Origin: Acetobacter nitrogenifigens DSM 23921 = NBRC 105050
GTDB taxonomy: Bacteria; Pseudomonadota; Alphaproteobacteria; Acetobacterales; Acetobacteraceae
Direction: 5' to 3'
Length of the DNA: 64,000 bases
Assembly: GCF_000429165.1 (NCBI RefSeq)
Contig: NZ_KE386853.1
Location: 13,694-77,693, forward strand
Translations under genes and position numbers: made by a program
Shown here: one piece after another, positions 18,854-29,360 of the stretch
Numbering within the stretch: the stretch's first letter is position 1
Layout of the letters: each line of letters opens with the position of its first letter
Notes under the pieces: generated by a model
What the model was told of the DNA's origin: nothing
What the model saw: the letters and a program-made list of their open reading frames with translations, nothing else
Database searches by the model: none

Positions 18854-20059
18854 TCAGTCCGACATTCTTCCAAACCGGATGATGTCGCAGACCTCCCCCC
18901 TGTTTGCGGCCGGAGCATGAGCAGGGCGAAGCACAAGAGCGTCGCACGCCGCCAGGGGCGCAAGCATCCCCGAATCCTGTTTCGCGAACGGGGTCGCCCA
19001 TAAAACACCCTCTTCATCGCGCGAAAGTGTGGCGCGGAGATGGTCGAAACGGCTGTCGTTGGCGTCAAGATCAATCGCCAGCCGTGCCTTGTGCGGCAGT
19101 TCTTCGATCACGCTCTGCCCCGACATGGAGCGCAAGGCAGGAAGGGCGAACACGACACTGCACACAAAAGCCGCAACGGGATTGCCTGGCAGACCGATGA
19201 CAGGCGTCCCGCGCAGGCGTCCGAACATCAGCGGTTTGCCCGGGCGCATGGCGATCTTCCAGAAATCGACATTCAGGCCCGATTGCCCCAGCGCATCCTT
19301 GACCAGATCATAGGCGCCGACGCTGGCGCCGCCTACGGTCAGGACGAGGTCATGGGACTCGAGTCCCTGCGTCGCGCGTCGGATGTCCTCGACGGTGTCC
19401 CGAGCGGGCGGAATCATGACCGGCTCGGCTCCCGCTTCTCGAAGCAGGGCGGCGAGCATCGGCGCGACCGAGCCGATGATCCCACCCGGCGGGACTGGCT
19501 CCCCCGGCAGCGCAATTTCATCGCCGGTGCTGACGATGGCCACGCGAGGCCTGCGTCGGACGGTCACCCACGGCACGTTGGCCGCCGCCGCCACGCCGAC
19601 ATCCCGCGCAGTCATCCTGCGTCCGGCCGGAACCACGACCTGTCCTTTGGCGAAATCCTGTCCTTGAGGTCTTATGAATGCGCCGGAACGGGGTTCCGCG
19701 TTGACTGTTATGGAGTTCTCCTCCCTGGACACGTTCTCCTGTATCAGCACCGCGTCCGCGCCGGAGGGGATCACGCTGCCTGTAAACAGGCGAACGCACT
19801 CGCCCGGACCGACCTTTGTGGACGTCGGATGGCCGGCAGGCGCTTCCGCTACAACGCGAAGAACGGAGCCGGCAAGGGCGTCGGCGGCCCGAACGGCGTA
19901 ACCATCCATCGCGGAGACGTCGGCGGGTGGATTCGACATGCGCGCGATCACGTGCGTCGCCGTGACTCGGCCAGATGCGTCAGCTATGGAAACAGTCTCC
20001 AGACCGAGCAGAGGAAGGGACGACAGGACGCGCGCACGCGCTTCTGAAAGCTCGATCAT
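18854..20059 (-). CDS. moeA: Molybdopterin molybdotransferase MoeA
   Basis: 401 residues, normal length. Visible blocks are NPPADVSAMDGYAVRA near the N-terminus, FTGSVIPSGADAV, the STGDEI segment of the MPT-binding domain, LTVGGASVGAYDLVKDAL and IAMRPGKPLMFG. The protein inserts molybdenum into adenylated molybdopterin. It is upstream of lexA on the same strand but separated from it by the lexA control region. Confidence 0.95.
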   Translation of the reverse strand: MIELSEARARVLSSLPLLGLETVSIADASGRVTATHVIARMSNPPADVSAMDGYAVRAADALAGSVLRVVAEAPAGHPTSTKVGPGECVRLFTGSVIPSGADAVLIQENVSREENSITVNAEPRSGAFIRPQGQDFAKGQVVVPAGRRMTARDVGVAAAANVPWVTVRRRPRVAIVSTGDEIALPGEPVPPGGIIGSVAPMLAALLREAGAEPVMIPPARDTVEDIRRATQGLESHDLVLTVGGASVGAYDLVKDALGQSGLNVDFWKIAMRPGKPLMFGRLRGTPVIGLPGNPVAAFVCSVVFALPALRSMSGQSVIEELPHKARLAIDLDANDSRFDHLRATLSRDEEGVLWATPFAKQDSGMLAPLAACDALVLRPAHAPAANRGEVCDIIRFGRMSD

Positions 20060-20222
20060 GACGTTTGCGGCCTTTTTTCACGTTCCAAAGGGGCGCAGGA
20101 CGCATGAAAGCTTGACCTTCTGGCCCCAGATGAGCAATTTGCGCCGACTTTGAACCACAGCCGCGATCAGGGGTGCAAATCCAGACCTGCGGCGAACACT
20201 CGACCCCCTGAGGATTAGACCC

Positions 20223-20390
20223 ATGGCGAAGACCAACGTTATTCAGATCCGGCTCGTCTCCACGGCCGACACCGGGTATTTCTACGTGACCCGCAAGAAC
20301 GCGCGCGCGCAGACGGGCAAGCTCGAACTGAAGAAGTACGACCCCGTTGCGCGCAAGCACGTCGTGTTCCGCGAAGCGAAGATCAAATAA
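20223..20390 (+). CDS. rpmG: 50S ribosomal protein L33
   Basis: A 55-residue basic protein starting [20 protein letters not shown] and ending [11 protein letters not shown]. This is the proteobacterial L33 without the zinc-binding cysteines (C- form, as common in proteobacteria). GAGG about 10 bases upstream (20,208-20,211) supports the ATG. A rho-independent terminator follows within 25 bases. Confidence 0.95.
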   Translation: MAKTNVIQIRLVSTADTGYFYVTRKNARAQTGKLELKKYDPVARKHVVFREAKIK

Positions 20391-20413
20391 GGCTGGTTTA
20401 GCCGCCTTTCTAA

Positions 20414-20447
20414 AGCCGTCTCTCCCTCGGAGAGGCGGCTTTTTTTA
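20414..20447 (+). terminator. Rho-independent terminator of rpmG
   Basis: AGCCGTCTCT and AGAGGCGGCT form a 10-bp stem with one G-T pair, a 7-base loop, and a run of seven T. Confidence 0.9.
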
Positions 20448-20855
20448 TGCCGTTCGTCTTTCCTGCCGTTCTTCGGCGCTCGCTGGACAGCCGCGATCCG
20501 CGCGCGGAGGAACCGTTCCTGAGCACGCGTTCCAGCTCGGTAAAGGGGATGGGGGAACGAAAGCCCACCGGTGGCGCGTGCAGAGGGAAAGCGGCCTGAC
20601 CCGCCTAAAGTCTGTCTCGTCTAAGCATGACCCCGTCTGAGTCTGGCGCCTGAGCCCGGTGCAACGCTGTTACGTACCCGGGCGCACGGTTTTGGAGAAC
20701 GAGGGCCAGCCTGTCTTTCGCGATACGGTCCATATGTAATGGGCCGTTGGGGTGCGGGCGTCCGGAGAGAGCGCCGTCCAAGATCGAACATTCGGAAACG
20801 GGCGTCAGTGATGGAAAGCAGGGATAGAGGGTCGAGAACCAGTGATCAGACCAGC
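20448..20855. other. Intergenic, no supported gene
   Basis: About 400 high-GC bases between the rpmG terminator and the convergent FtsB-like gene. A 50-codon frame starting in the terminator T run (20448) has no family match and a poor start context. I see no RNA gene. Confidence 0.5.
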
Positions 20856-21185
20856 TTAGAAAAGCTGGTCATGCCGGTCGTAAGGAACGACGATATCGTT
20901 GGGATGCGCCAGATTGAGCATGGCGCGCGAACGCTCGTCCAGCGTGTCGGCGTTCAGGGCGCCTTCGCTCAGGCCCGCAACGCGCCGTCGCCATGCGGCC
21001 TGCTCCTGCGTGGCGTCTTTCTGGGACTGCCTGGCGTCGTCCAGCAGGCGCAACTGGTCATGATAGGAATGTAGGCCATGAGCGCCCTGCGTCGCCTGCC
21101 AACCGAAATAACCAGCGAGCGCGAGGAACAGGGCAGGGGGCACGACTGCGTTCAGCGTGCGTCTGATAAACCTGCCAGCCTGCAT
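20856..21185 (-). CDS. FtsB/DivIC-type septum protein
   Basis: 109 residues from the ATG at 21185, preceded by GGAAG; a longer frame reaches 21266. One membrane helix (AVVPPALFLALAGYFGWQATQGAHG) is followed by a leucine/arginine coiled coil (LRLLDDARQSQKDATQEQAA) and LDERSRAMLNLAHPNDIVV, which matches the end of septum formation initiator proteins. It is downstream of eno on the same strand, the usual neighbourhood of ftsB. Expected role: divisome assembly with FtsL and FtsQ. Confidence 0.82.
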   Translation of the reverse strand: MQAGRFIRRTLNAVVPPALFLALAGYFGWQATQGAHGLHSYHDQLRLLDDARQSQKDATQEQAAWRRRVAGLSEGALNADTLDERSRAMLNLAHPNDIVVPYDRHDQLF

Positions 21186-21459
21186 GCGCTTCACTTCCTT
21201 CCCGGCAAAATCGCCCGTATCTGAATTCAGAGTGTGACGCATCGCTCCAGTCGCGCCAACACTCAAAACAGAGCATTCGCCGACGTTGCCCGATTACGAG
21301 ACGCCATAGTGGTTTAATCAAGCGTTTACGCGGGGATGAAGTCGATCATGAAGAACGTGAGGATCGACGTATCAGGCGTTTTTTCTCTCTCAGTGACCAA
21401 TCCGCAACAGATTGCGAGTTGTCGGTTGCACAGAAAGGCGCGCCACTTTCAGCCCGAGG

Positions 21460-21497
21460 CGCCTTGAGGCCGGGCGTTTCAGCCCGATCTCAAGGCG
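21460..21497. other. Strong hairpin downstream of eno
   Basis: CGCCTTGAG (21460-21468) pairs with CTCAAGGCG (21489-21497), with an inner GGGC/GCCC pairing. It lies 18 bases beyond the eno stop. On the eno strand it is not followed by a T run, so it may stabilise the mRNA end rather than terminate. Confidence 0.5.
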
Positions 21498-21515
21498 TGA
21501 GAGGCTTTTAAAGTC

Positions 21516-23208
<1,693 letters not shown>

Positions 23209-24342
23209 ATGAGCGAGATCGTGACGTTTCACTCAAGCCACACTGCGTCGCCGCCGGCTGTTCCGGTGCGTTTCGCCGTCCTCATGCAACAGCGACTGTC
23301 GCCCTTGCGCGACTTTGTGGCCATTGCCGATGACCCTGCGCAGAGTCTTCCTGCGATGCGGTTCGGGGAGCAGAGCCTCGCCCTCTTCGGACTAACTGAT
23401 GAATGGTTGCGGGCGCCGCCGACGCCTGTTCAGGCGTGGAAGCTGGATATGGAGGATGTCGTCGTCCGCTCGGCGAGTGGGGTGGTAGGAGACGGACGCT
23501 CGCTGGTGGTCGAAGATACGCTCGACCATACGACGCCCGAGGCGGACGGGTACAAAATCCTGCACGGCGGCGCGATCGATCTTGGAGCCCCGACGGAGCG
23601 AGTGGCGGGACGTTGGCTCAGCCTGCTCCTGGGGAACTCGGACAATTATTTTCACTTTGTCCTGATGAATCTCGCGCGGCTGTTTGTCATCGACGCGAAG
23701 GACAAACGAAGCCTGTCGGGCGTACTGGTTCCAAAGACGCGGTTCGGCTGGCAACGCGAATGGATAGAGGACGCGTTGGCGGCGGCTGGACTGTCGGCGC
23801 TACCGCGCCATGTCATGAGCGGTGCGAGTTGCGTTTCCATCGAACGGTTGTCGCTGCCGTGGGGTGCGGTTGACGCCTGCGGCTACTGTCATTCGGGCGC
23901 TGCGGCGTTCATCGCCGGAAGCGACGGTCCTGAATGCGGCGATGCGGCAGTCGGCGACCGGATTTACGTCGACCGACGGGGAAGCGCGATCCGTCCTTTG
24001 GAGAACGAGGATGAACTGGCGCAGGCGCTCGCCGGCCGTGGTTTCGTCAGCGTCCGGCTGGAACACATGAATGTCGCCGAACAGAGGGCGTGCTTCGCAC
24101 GCGCGGCGGTGATCGTCGCTCCGCATGGCGCGGGACTGACCAATCTCGTGTTTTGTCGACCGGGAACGCGGGTTATCGAAATCATGCCTCATGCGTTGCT
24201 GAACTGGTGTTACCGGCGGCTCGCAGCGATACGATGGTTGGATTACGACTGTGTTTTGAGCCGAAGCGGCGGCAAGACGGCGGCAGAAGCGACCGCTTTC
24301 GCGCATAGGGTCGCGGTCGATCATGTGCTTGCGTGCCTGTGA
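23209..24342 (+). CDS. Glycosyltransferase family 61 protein
   Basis: 377 residues. The C-terminal half has the GT61/DUF563 blocks YVDRRGSAIRPLENEDELAQ, FVSVRLEHMNVAEQ and VIVAPHGAGLTNLVFCRPGT, followed by VIEIMP. The middle contains GNSDNYFHFVLMNLARL, matching the usual NYyHwl segment. GT61 enzymes often transfer xylose or other sugars in capsule or exopolysaccharide synthesis; the acceptor here is unknown. The gene stands alone. Confidence 0.82.
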   Translation: MSEIVTFHSSHTASPPAVPVRFAVLMQQRLSPLRDFVAIADDPAQSLPAMRFGEQSLALFGLTDEWLRAPPTPVQAWKLDMEDVVVRSASGVVGDGRSLVVEDTLDHTTPEADGYKILHGGAIDLGAPTERVAGRWLSLLLGNSDNYFHFVLMNLARLFVIDAKDKRSLSGVLVPKTRFGWQREWIEDALAAAGLSALPRHVMSGASCVSIERLSLPWGAVDACGYCHSGAAAFIAGSDGPECGDAAVGDRIYVDRRGSAIRPLENEDELAQALAGRGFVSVRLEHMNVAEQRACFARAAVIVAPHGAGLTNLVFCRPGTRVIEIMPHALLNWCYRRLAAIRWLDYDCVLSRSGGKTAAEATAFAHRVAVDHVLACL

Positions 24343-24481
24343 TCCGACTTGCAAAGCGCCATGGTCCCGCCTGGCCGTCGACGAAACCGGGGCGTGACTG
24401 CGGGCGTTCGTCAGTAAACGCCTTGTCGGATGATGCTCGCGGATTTGCCCGGTCCGGATTTTGACAAGAAGGAGCGCCGTC

Positions 24482-24823
24482 ATGAACCAGCACGCGCAGG
24501 GACAGTTTCTTCGCGAATTCGAGGCAAGAGAACGTCGCATCGAATTGCTGCTGCAACGCCTTCCGGACAGGATCCGGGGATATGTCCGCTGGTTGCGGCG
24601 CCCTGAGTCGCGCTGGGCGAGGCTTCCGGCGGGGGTGTTTCTGATTCTGGGTGGTTGCCTTGCGGTGCTGCCGGTGTTCGGGCTTTGGATGCTGCCGTTG
24701 GGGATCTTTATTCTGGCCGAGGACGTGCCTGCTCTCCGCCGACTTACCGACCGGGCGCTCGTCTGGGTTGAAGAGCGACGGCCTCACTGGATGGGGCTTC
24801 CGCGCGCTCCATCTCCACGTTGA
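24482..24823 (+). CDS. Small membrane protein, uncharacterised
   Basis: 113 residues from ATG 24482, with AGGAG 8 bases upstream. A basic N-terminal half (REFEARERRIELLLQRLPDR) leads into one long hydrophobic hairpin (about 47-80: AGVFLILGGCLAVLPVFGLW, MLPLGIFILAEDVP) and a basic, tryptophan-containing tail. I do not know a function. The pattern of a re-entrant or double membrane helix with a PxLPLG-type turn recurs in alphaproteobacterial hypothetical proteins. Confidence 0.7.
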   Translation: MNQHAQGQFLREFEARERRIELLLQRLPDRIRGYVRWLRRPESRWARLPAGVFLILGGCLAVLPVFGLWMLPLGIFILAEDVPALRRLTDRALVWVEERRPHWMGLPRAPSPR

Positions 24824-24851
24824 TGCAGCCTCCAAGCGCCAGACCAGAAAC

Positions 24852-25199
24852 ATGCGGATGTTGAAGGCCTTGACCGAACGGCGGTGCGCGCCGTGCGCGG
24901 ATGACGCAGTTCCTCTGGCCCCGGATGCTGCGTCATGCTTGCTGCAGCAACTGGCTGGCTGGTCGTTCGTGGAAGGCGAGAAGATCATCGAACGACGGTA
25001 TCGCTTTCCGGATTTCGCCGCGGCGCTGGCGTTCGTCAATCAGGTAGGCGCGCTTGCGGAATCGGAAGGGCATCACCCGGATTTCTCCTTCGGTTGGGGC
25101 TATGTGACGCTTTCGCTCCATACCCATTCGATAGGCGGCCTTCACGAAAATGACTTTATCCTTGCTGCGAGGATCGACGCGCTCAACGCGTCCCGATGA
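24852..25199 (+). CDS. 4a-hydroxytetrahydrobiopterin dehydratase (pterin carbinolamine dehydratase)
   Basis: 115 residues from ATG 24852 (ATG 24858 also possible). It carries the family signature EGHHPDFSFGWGYVTLSLHT followed by HSIGGLHENDFILAARID, with the paired histidines and the later THxxGL histidine that form the active site. It recycles the pterin cofactor of aromatic amino-acid hydroxylases; in bacteria without such an enzyme nearby it may act in molybdopterin-related chemistry. No hydroxylase gene is visible in this window. Confidence 0.88.
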   Translation: MRMLKALTERRCAPCADDAVPLAPDAASCLLQQLAGWSFVEGEKIIERRYRFPDFAAALAFVNQVGALAESEGHHPDFSFGWGYVTLSLHTHSIGGLHENDFILAARIDALNASR

Positions 25200-25417
25200 G
25201 TCCTGACGCCGGGTCTGCCTCCCAAAGATGCTGTATTACGGGAGCGGGGCGTTGCGGCGTTGTATGCGCGTCTGGGGTATGCCTAGTCCCGTCGTCATGG
25301 CCCGTAAGACGCCGGATTGGCGCCGGCGCGATGTAGGAAAAATGGACTGCGGTGATCTGTTTCGCCTGATATCGAGTTGTTTGTGATGGTTGTCGAAGCG
25401 GTGCAGGGACTGGGGAT

Positions 25418-26575
25418 TTGAAGGAAAAGCTGGAGCCGCATCGGTCCCACGGGCTTGGGCTTGAGGACGTCGCTCCGGACTGGCCTGCTCTGGAAATGGA
25501 AGATGTGGAGCGTCTTCTGGCGTCCTATCCGGACGCCGGGCGGCCGCTTGAGATCGTCTGGAGAAGTCCTCGGCCGTTTTCCGCCGCCGCCCAGATCAGG
25601 ACGAATCGCGGAACTGTAATTGTAAAACGCGTTCATCGTGACGTGCGCAGTCCGGACGATATGGAAGGCGAGCATGCCTTCATCGCCCATCTTCGGGCGC
25701 GGGGTGCGCCAGTCGTCGAGGTCCTGCGCGACCGTGATGGATGCGGTGCGCTGCAACAGGGGCTGTGGACGTGCGAGGTTCACAGGGTCGGAAGCGGGCT
25801 CGACGTTTACCGCGATGCGCCCTCCTGGACCCCATACCGTTCACCGGACCATGCTCATGCTGCGGGGGTGAGTCTTGGCGCGCTCCACCGCGCCGCCTCA
25901 GGTTTCGCCCATCATGCGCGACGCGGTGGGATGCTGCGTGCGGATTTCAGGTTGTTCGGGGACGAAGACCCCATCGCCCGAATCGAGGACGACCTTGCCG
26001 CGCGACCGGCGCTGGCGCGATGGCTGGGCGAGCGGGACTGGCGCCGCGAGATCACGGAGCGTCTGTTGCAGCCGTTCCATCGTCGCGCGGTGGCTGCCGT
26101 CCGTGCGACGCAGCCTTTGTGGACGCATGGAGACTGGCATGGTTCAAATCTGCTCTGGAGCGCGGAGAGCGACGACGCGAAGGTTTCGACAATTATGGAT
26201 TTCGGCTTGTCGAACTGTTCTTTCGCTCTCTTTGACGTCGCCACGGCCATTGAGCGGACTCTGGTGTCGTGGCTTGATTTTGAGCGGGGCGTGGAGCCTG
26301 TGGCTGATCTGGATCAACTCGACGCCTTGCTGGACGGATATTCTGCGACAATGCCGCGTGGCGCGTCGCTGCACGGTCTGGCTGCCCTTCTGCCGCTCGC
26401 GCACGCCGACTTCGCCCTGAGCGAGGTCGATTATTTTGCGGGGGCGACGGGAAATATGGCGCACGCCGCGCTTGCGTACGACGGTTATCTGCTGCGCCAT
26501 GCCGACTGGTTCGACGGGAATGAAGGGCGCCGTCTGTTGCGTCGGATCGCCGAACGCGAGGGGCGCGTCGCGTGA
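25418..26575 (+). CDS. APH-fold small-molecule kinase, paired with PnuC
   Basis: 385 residues from a TTG at 25418; the start is uncertain, an in-frame ATG occurs at 25496. The aminoglycoside/choline kinase fold is shown by the catalytic loop THGDWHGSN (HGDxxxxN) and the metal-binding DFG in IMDFGLSN. An N-lobe with IRTNRGTVIVKRVHRDV fits the nucleotide-binding lysine strand. The stop overlaps the pnuC start by 4 bases, so the two are cotranslated. This suggests phosphorylation of the vitamin that PnuC imports, for example nicotinamide riboside or thiamin (E. coli ThiK has the same fold). Antibiotic resistance is unlikely. Confidence 0.75.
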   Translation: MKEKLEPHRSHGLGLEDVAPDWPALEMEDVERLLASYPDAGRPLEIVWRSPRPFSAAAQIRTNRGTVIVKRVHRDVRSPDDMEGEHAFIAHLRARGAPVVEVLRDRDGCGALQQGLWTCEVHRVGSGLDVYRDAPSWTPYRSPDHAHAAGVSLGALHRAASGFAHHARRGGMLRADFRLFGDEDPIARIEDDLAARPALARWLGERDWRREITERLLQPFHRRAVAAVRATQPLWTHGDWHGSNLLWSAESDDAKVSTIMDFGLSNCSFALFDVATAIERTLVSWLDFERGVEPVADLDQLDALLDGYSATMPRGASLHGLAALLPLAHADFALSEVDYFAGATGNMAHAALAYDGYLLRHADWFDGNEGRRLLRRIAEREGRVA

Positions 26576-27141
26576 ACGGAATGTCTCCGGTCGAAGAGAT
26601 TGCGGTCGTCGTCAGCCTTGTCGGCGTCTGGCTGACTGCGCGGCGCATATGGTGGTGCTGGCCGGTGGGGCTGGTCGGCGTGTTGCTCTACGCATGGTTG
26701 TTCTACGGCTGGAAGCTCTATTCCGATATGTTGTTGCAGGGCGCCTACGTCGTTCTGCAACTGTACGGGTGGTGGCGATGGCGCGCCGGAACCGATGCGG
26801 AGGCGGTCGTGGCGGTCGCGCCGTTGCCGCTTGGAGAGGCTCGGATGGCGCTCGGTTGCGGCGCCGCAGGAGCGATGGCGTTGGGGTGGGCGATGCGGCG
26901 CTTCACGGACGCTGCGTTGCCTTGGATGGACGCCGGGCTGACCAGCTTCAGTCTGGTTGCGACGCTCTGGGCTGCGAGACGGCATCGGGAGAACTGGGTT
27001 TTATGGATCGTCGTTGATACGATCTACGTCGGGATGTTCGCCTATCGCGGTTTCTATCTTACGGCGGCGCTCTACGCCCTCTTCGTAGGGTTGGCGATTT
27101 ACGGCGCGGTGGTGTGGCGTGAGCAGGCGCGCGCGGTTTGA
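26572..27141 (+). CDS. PnuC-family vitamin transporter
   Basis: 189 residues with about seven hydrophobic segments. The motifs YGWKLYSDMLLQGAYVVLQL, LYGWWRWR and NWVLWIVVDTIYVGMF are those of PnuC facilitators. Family members carry nicotinamide riboside (PnuC), riboflavin (PnuX) or thiamin (PnuT), trapped afterwards by phosphorylation. The overlapping kinase gene upstream fits this trapping scheme. Substrate not determinable by eye. Confidence 0.88.
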   Translation: MNGMSPVEEIAVVVSLVGVWLTARRIWWCWPVGLVGVLLYAWLFYGWKLYSDMLLQGAYVVLQLYGWWRWRAGTDAEAVVAVAPLPLGEARMALGCGAAGAMALGWAMRRFTDAALPWMDAGLTSFSLVATLWAARRHRENWVLWIVVDTIYVGMFAYRGFYLTAALYALFVGLAIYGAVVWREQARAV

Positions 27142-27478
27142 CAGGACTTTTTGCCCGCACACGGAAGGCAGGAGCGCAATGTTGCGGTGGTTCTCGCTCT
27201 CCAACGGGGGTGTCTCCTGATGCGCCCGCGCCGCGCTCGGCAAATACCTGGCGTAGACAGTCTTGTTGTTCCGAAGTGCAAACAGGCACTTTGCTGGAAT
27301 TGATGCCGCTCGAAACTGCGCCGCCACCGTTCCGTTCCGATTCTGTTATCGACGTCCATGCGTTTCGTTCTCTGTCGTCACGTATTCACGCTTGGCGAAA
27401 CTCTCGCCGCACCCGATACTCTCGATCCGGCCGAGGCGGCGTATTCGTCGCGTTTCCCGGAGCGTTAGAGGAGAGGCC
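27142..27478. other. Intergenic, no gene seen
   Basis: 337 bases between pnuC and the antiporter. Open frames here lack family similarity and plausible starts. Presumably holds the antiporter promoter; the ribosome binding site GAGGAGAGG sits just before ATG 27479. Confidence 0.5.
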
Positions 27479-29059
27479 ATGTCGGACGTCGCGCGGTTTG
27501 AGTTTCTGTTGGTTATCATTTCGGCGATTCTCATTCTTGCGCTGGTCGCCCGACGCCTGAGTCTACCTCCCTCAGCCGCCTTCATCGCGGGTGGGCTGGT
27601 CATGGCGCTGATCCCGGGCGCTCCGTCGATCACGCTCGACCCCGATCTGGTGTTGGTGATTTTCCTGCCGCCGCTCCTGATGTCGAGCGCCTATTTCACT
27701 GTGTGGGCGTCCTTCCGCGCCAACCTCGTTAGCATCCTCAATCTGGCGGTCGGCGCCGTGCTGTTTTCGACGCTGGCGGTCGGGTGCGTCACTCGGTGGC
27801 TGGCGCCGGGGCTGCCGTGGTCCGTATGTTTCGCTCTTGGCGCGATCCTCGCGCCACCGGATGCGGTGGCGGCGAAAAGCGTTCTTGAGCGGGTTCGTCT
27901 GCCGGAGCGGCTCTCCACATTGCTGGAGGGCGAGAGCTTGCTGAACGACGCCAGCAGTATCGTGGTTTACCGCGTGGCCATTGCGGCGTTTCTGACCGGC
28001 ACGTTTTCGATAACCCGCGCAACCACGATGTTTGGCGTTTTGTCAGTAGGTGGCGTCGCACTGGGCCTTGCTCTGGGGTGGGCCGCAGTATTCCTCATCC
28101 GTCGGATCGGAAATGCGACCGTCGTCATCTGTCTGACGCTGCTGTTGCCATGGGTGGGGTACGTGACCGGCGAACGTCTGGGGGTTTCAGGCGTCATGGC
28201 GACGGTGACGATGGGCTTGTTGTTTGGCTGGCACCAGCACGAGGTGTTTCCTGCCAAGACGCGACGCAGCGCTGATGCGTTCTGGGAAGTTCTGACGTTC
28301 CTTCTGGAAGCTTTGATCTTCGTGATGATCGGCTTGTCGCTGCATAGTATCGCTCCGCTTGACCACGAAATTTTTCCGACCACCGGGCGTCTGGTCGGCG
28401 GCGTCGCGGGCGTGGTTCTGGCGACCATTGTCGTGCGTTTCATATGGGCCTACGGCGCCACCGCAGTGGATTGGACGCGGGCCGCTCTTCGCGGAATCCC
28501 GCACCGCAAGGGTCGATGGGGCGAGGCGGCGATACTGGGGTGGGCCGGGATGCGTGGGGTGGTCAGTCTGGCGGTTGCGCTGTCAACGCCGGAAGATATG
28601 CCGGGACGTAACTTCGTTTTATTGACGACTTTCACCCTTATTCTTGTGACTGTTGTGGTGCAGGGCGGCACGCTGTCGACGTTGATCCGCTGGACCGGCG
28701 TAGGTGAGGGCGGCGAAGAGGCTGACGGCTTTCTGCTGACGGAACATGAGGCGCGTGCGCGCATGGCGACGGCCCAACGCGAAGCCATAGAAAAACTTGC
28801 CGTCAACGAAGCGGGCGAAGTACTGCACCCCCGTCTGCTGGAGCAGTACAGGTTTCGTGAAGGCGCCGCCACCCGGTATAGCCGCGATCCAGGCGGTTTG
28901 AAGAATGACCGGGATGCGCATTACGCAGCGCTTAAAGGGACTATTGTCGCCGGTCGGTCCGAAATTTTGAGACTGCACCGTGCGGGGAAAATTCACGACC
29001 ATGTCCTGAGGCGTCTGGAAACGGAATTGGATCTGCAGCAACTCGCGCTGGAGACTTAG
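27479..29059 (+). CDS. CPA1-family sodium/proton antiporter
   Basis: 526 residues from ATG 27479, chosen for the strong AGGAGAGG site; the frame extends further upstream without support. About 12 membrane helices. CPA1 signatures are FLPPLLMSSAYF, LGAILAPPDAVAA (with the proline-aspartate pair) and LLEGESLLNDASSIV with the transport-site ND motif, plus GWAGMRGVVSLAVAL near the end. A hydrophilic C-terminal tail of about 100 residues resembles that of YjcE/NhaP-type exchangers. Expected role: pH and sodium homeostasis. Confidence 0.9.
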   Translation: MSDVARFEFLLVIISAILILALVARRLSLPPSAAFIAGGLVMALIPGAPSITLDPDLVLVIFLPPLLMSSAYFTVWASFRANLVSILNLAVGAVLFSTLAVGCVTRWLAPGLPWSVCFALGAILAPPDAVAAKSVLERVRLPERLSTLLEGESLLNDASSIVVYRVAIAAFLTGTFSITRATTMFGVLSVGGVALGLALGWAAVFLIRRIGNATVVICLTLLLPWVGYVTGERLGVSGVMATVTMGLLFGWHQHEVFPAKTRRSADAFWEVLTFLLEALIFVMIGLSLHSIAPLDHEIFPTTGRLVGGVAGVVLATIVVRFIWAYGATAVDWTRAALRGIPHRKGRWGEAAILGWAGMRGVVSLAVALSTPEDMPGRNFVLLTTFTLILVTVVVQGGTLSTLIRWTGVGEGGEEADGFLLTEHEARARMATAQREAIEKLAVNEAGEVLHPRLLEQYRFREGAATRYSRDPGGLKNDRDAHYAALKGTIVAGRSEILRLHRAGKIHDHVLRRLETELDLQQLALET

Positions 29060-29360
29060 GGAAATAGTGTTTCTGTGATATGGTCTGTGAAATATTTTTA
29101 TATATAAGCTATTTTTGCGTTTTATTGTTTGCGGTCGAGATGGCGTCGTGTGTGCCTGCCAGCCGTAAAATGTAATTGGGGTGAGGCGCCCTGACGATGC
29201 GATAAACAAATAAAATTTTTGAGCATAGATTGGCATTCACATAGAGGCGCCGTCCTGATGCCTGAACGGTCGTCAGTGTGGGGCCGTTTTATAAACCTCC
29301 GTAGAGCGCCGGGCAGGAAATGTTCGCCGTTCCGCCTGCTGCGCACATGGCCAAAAGCCT
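29060..29360. other. AT-rich intergenic stretch
   Basis: About 300 bases, markedly AT-rich from 29,075 to 29,240 compared with the flanking antiporter gene. No gene or riboswitch recognised. It marks the left edge of the AT-rich, gene-poor tract that runs to the tRNA element. Confidence 0.5.

Noticed and set aside
20448..20600. A 50-codon frame after rpmG
   Set aside because: Starts in the terminator T run, no ribosome binding site, no similarity recognised.
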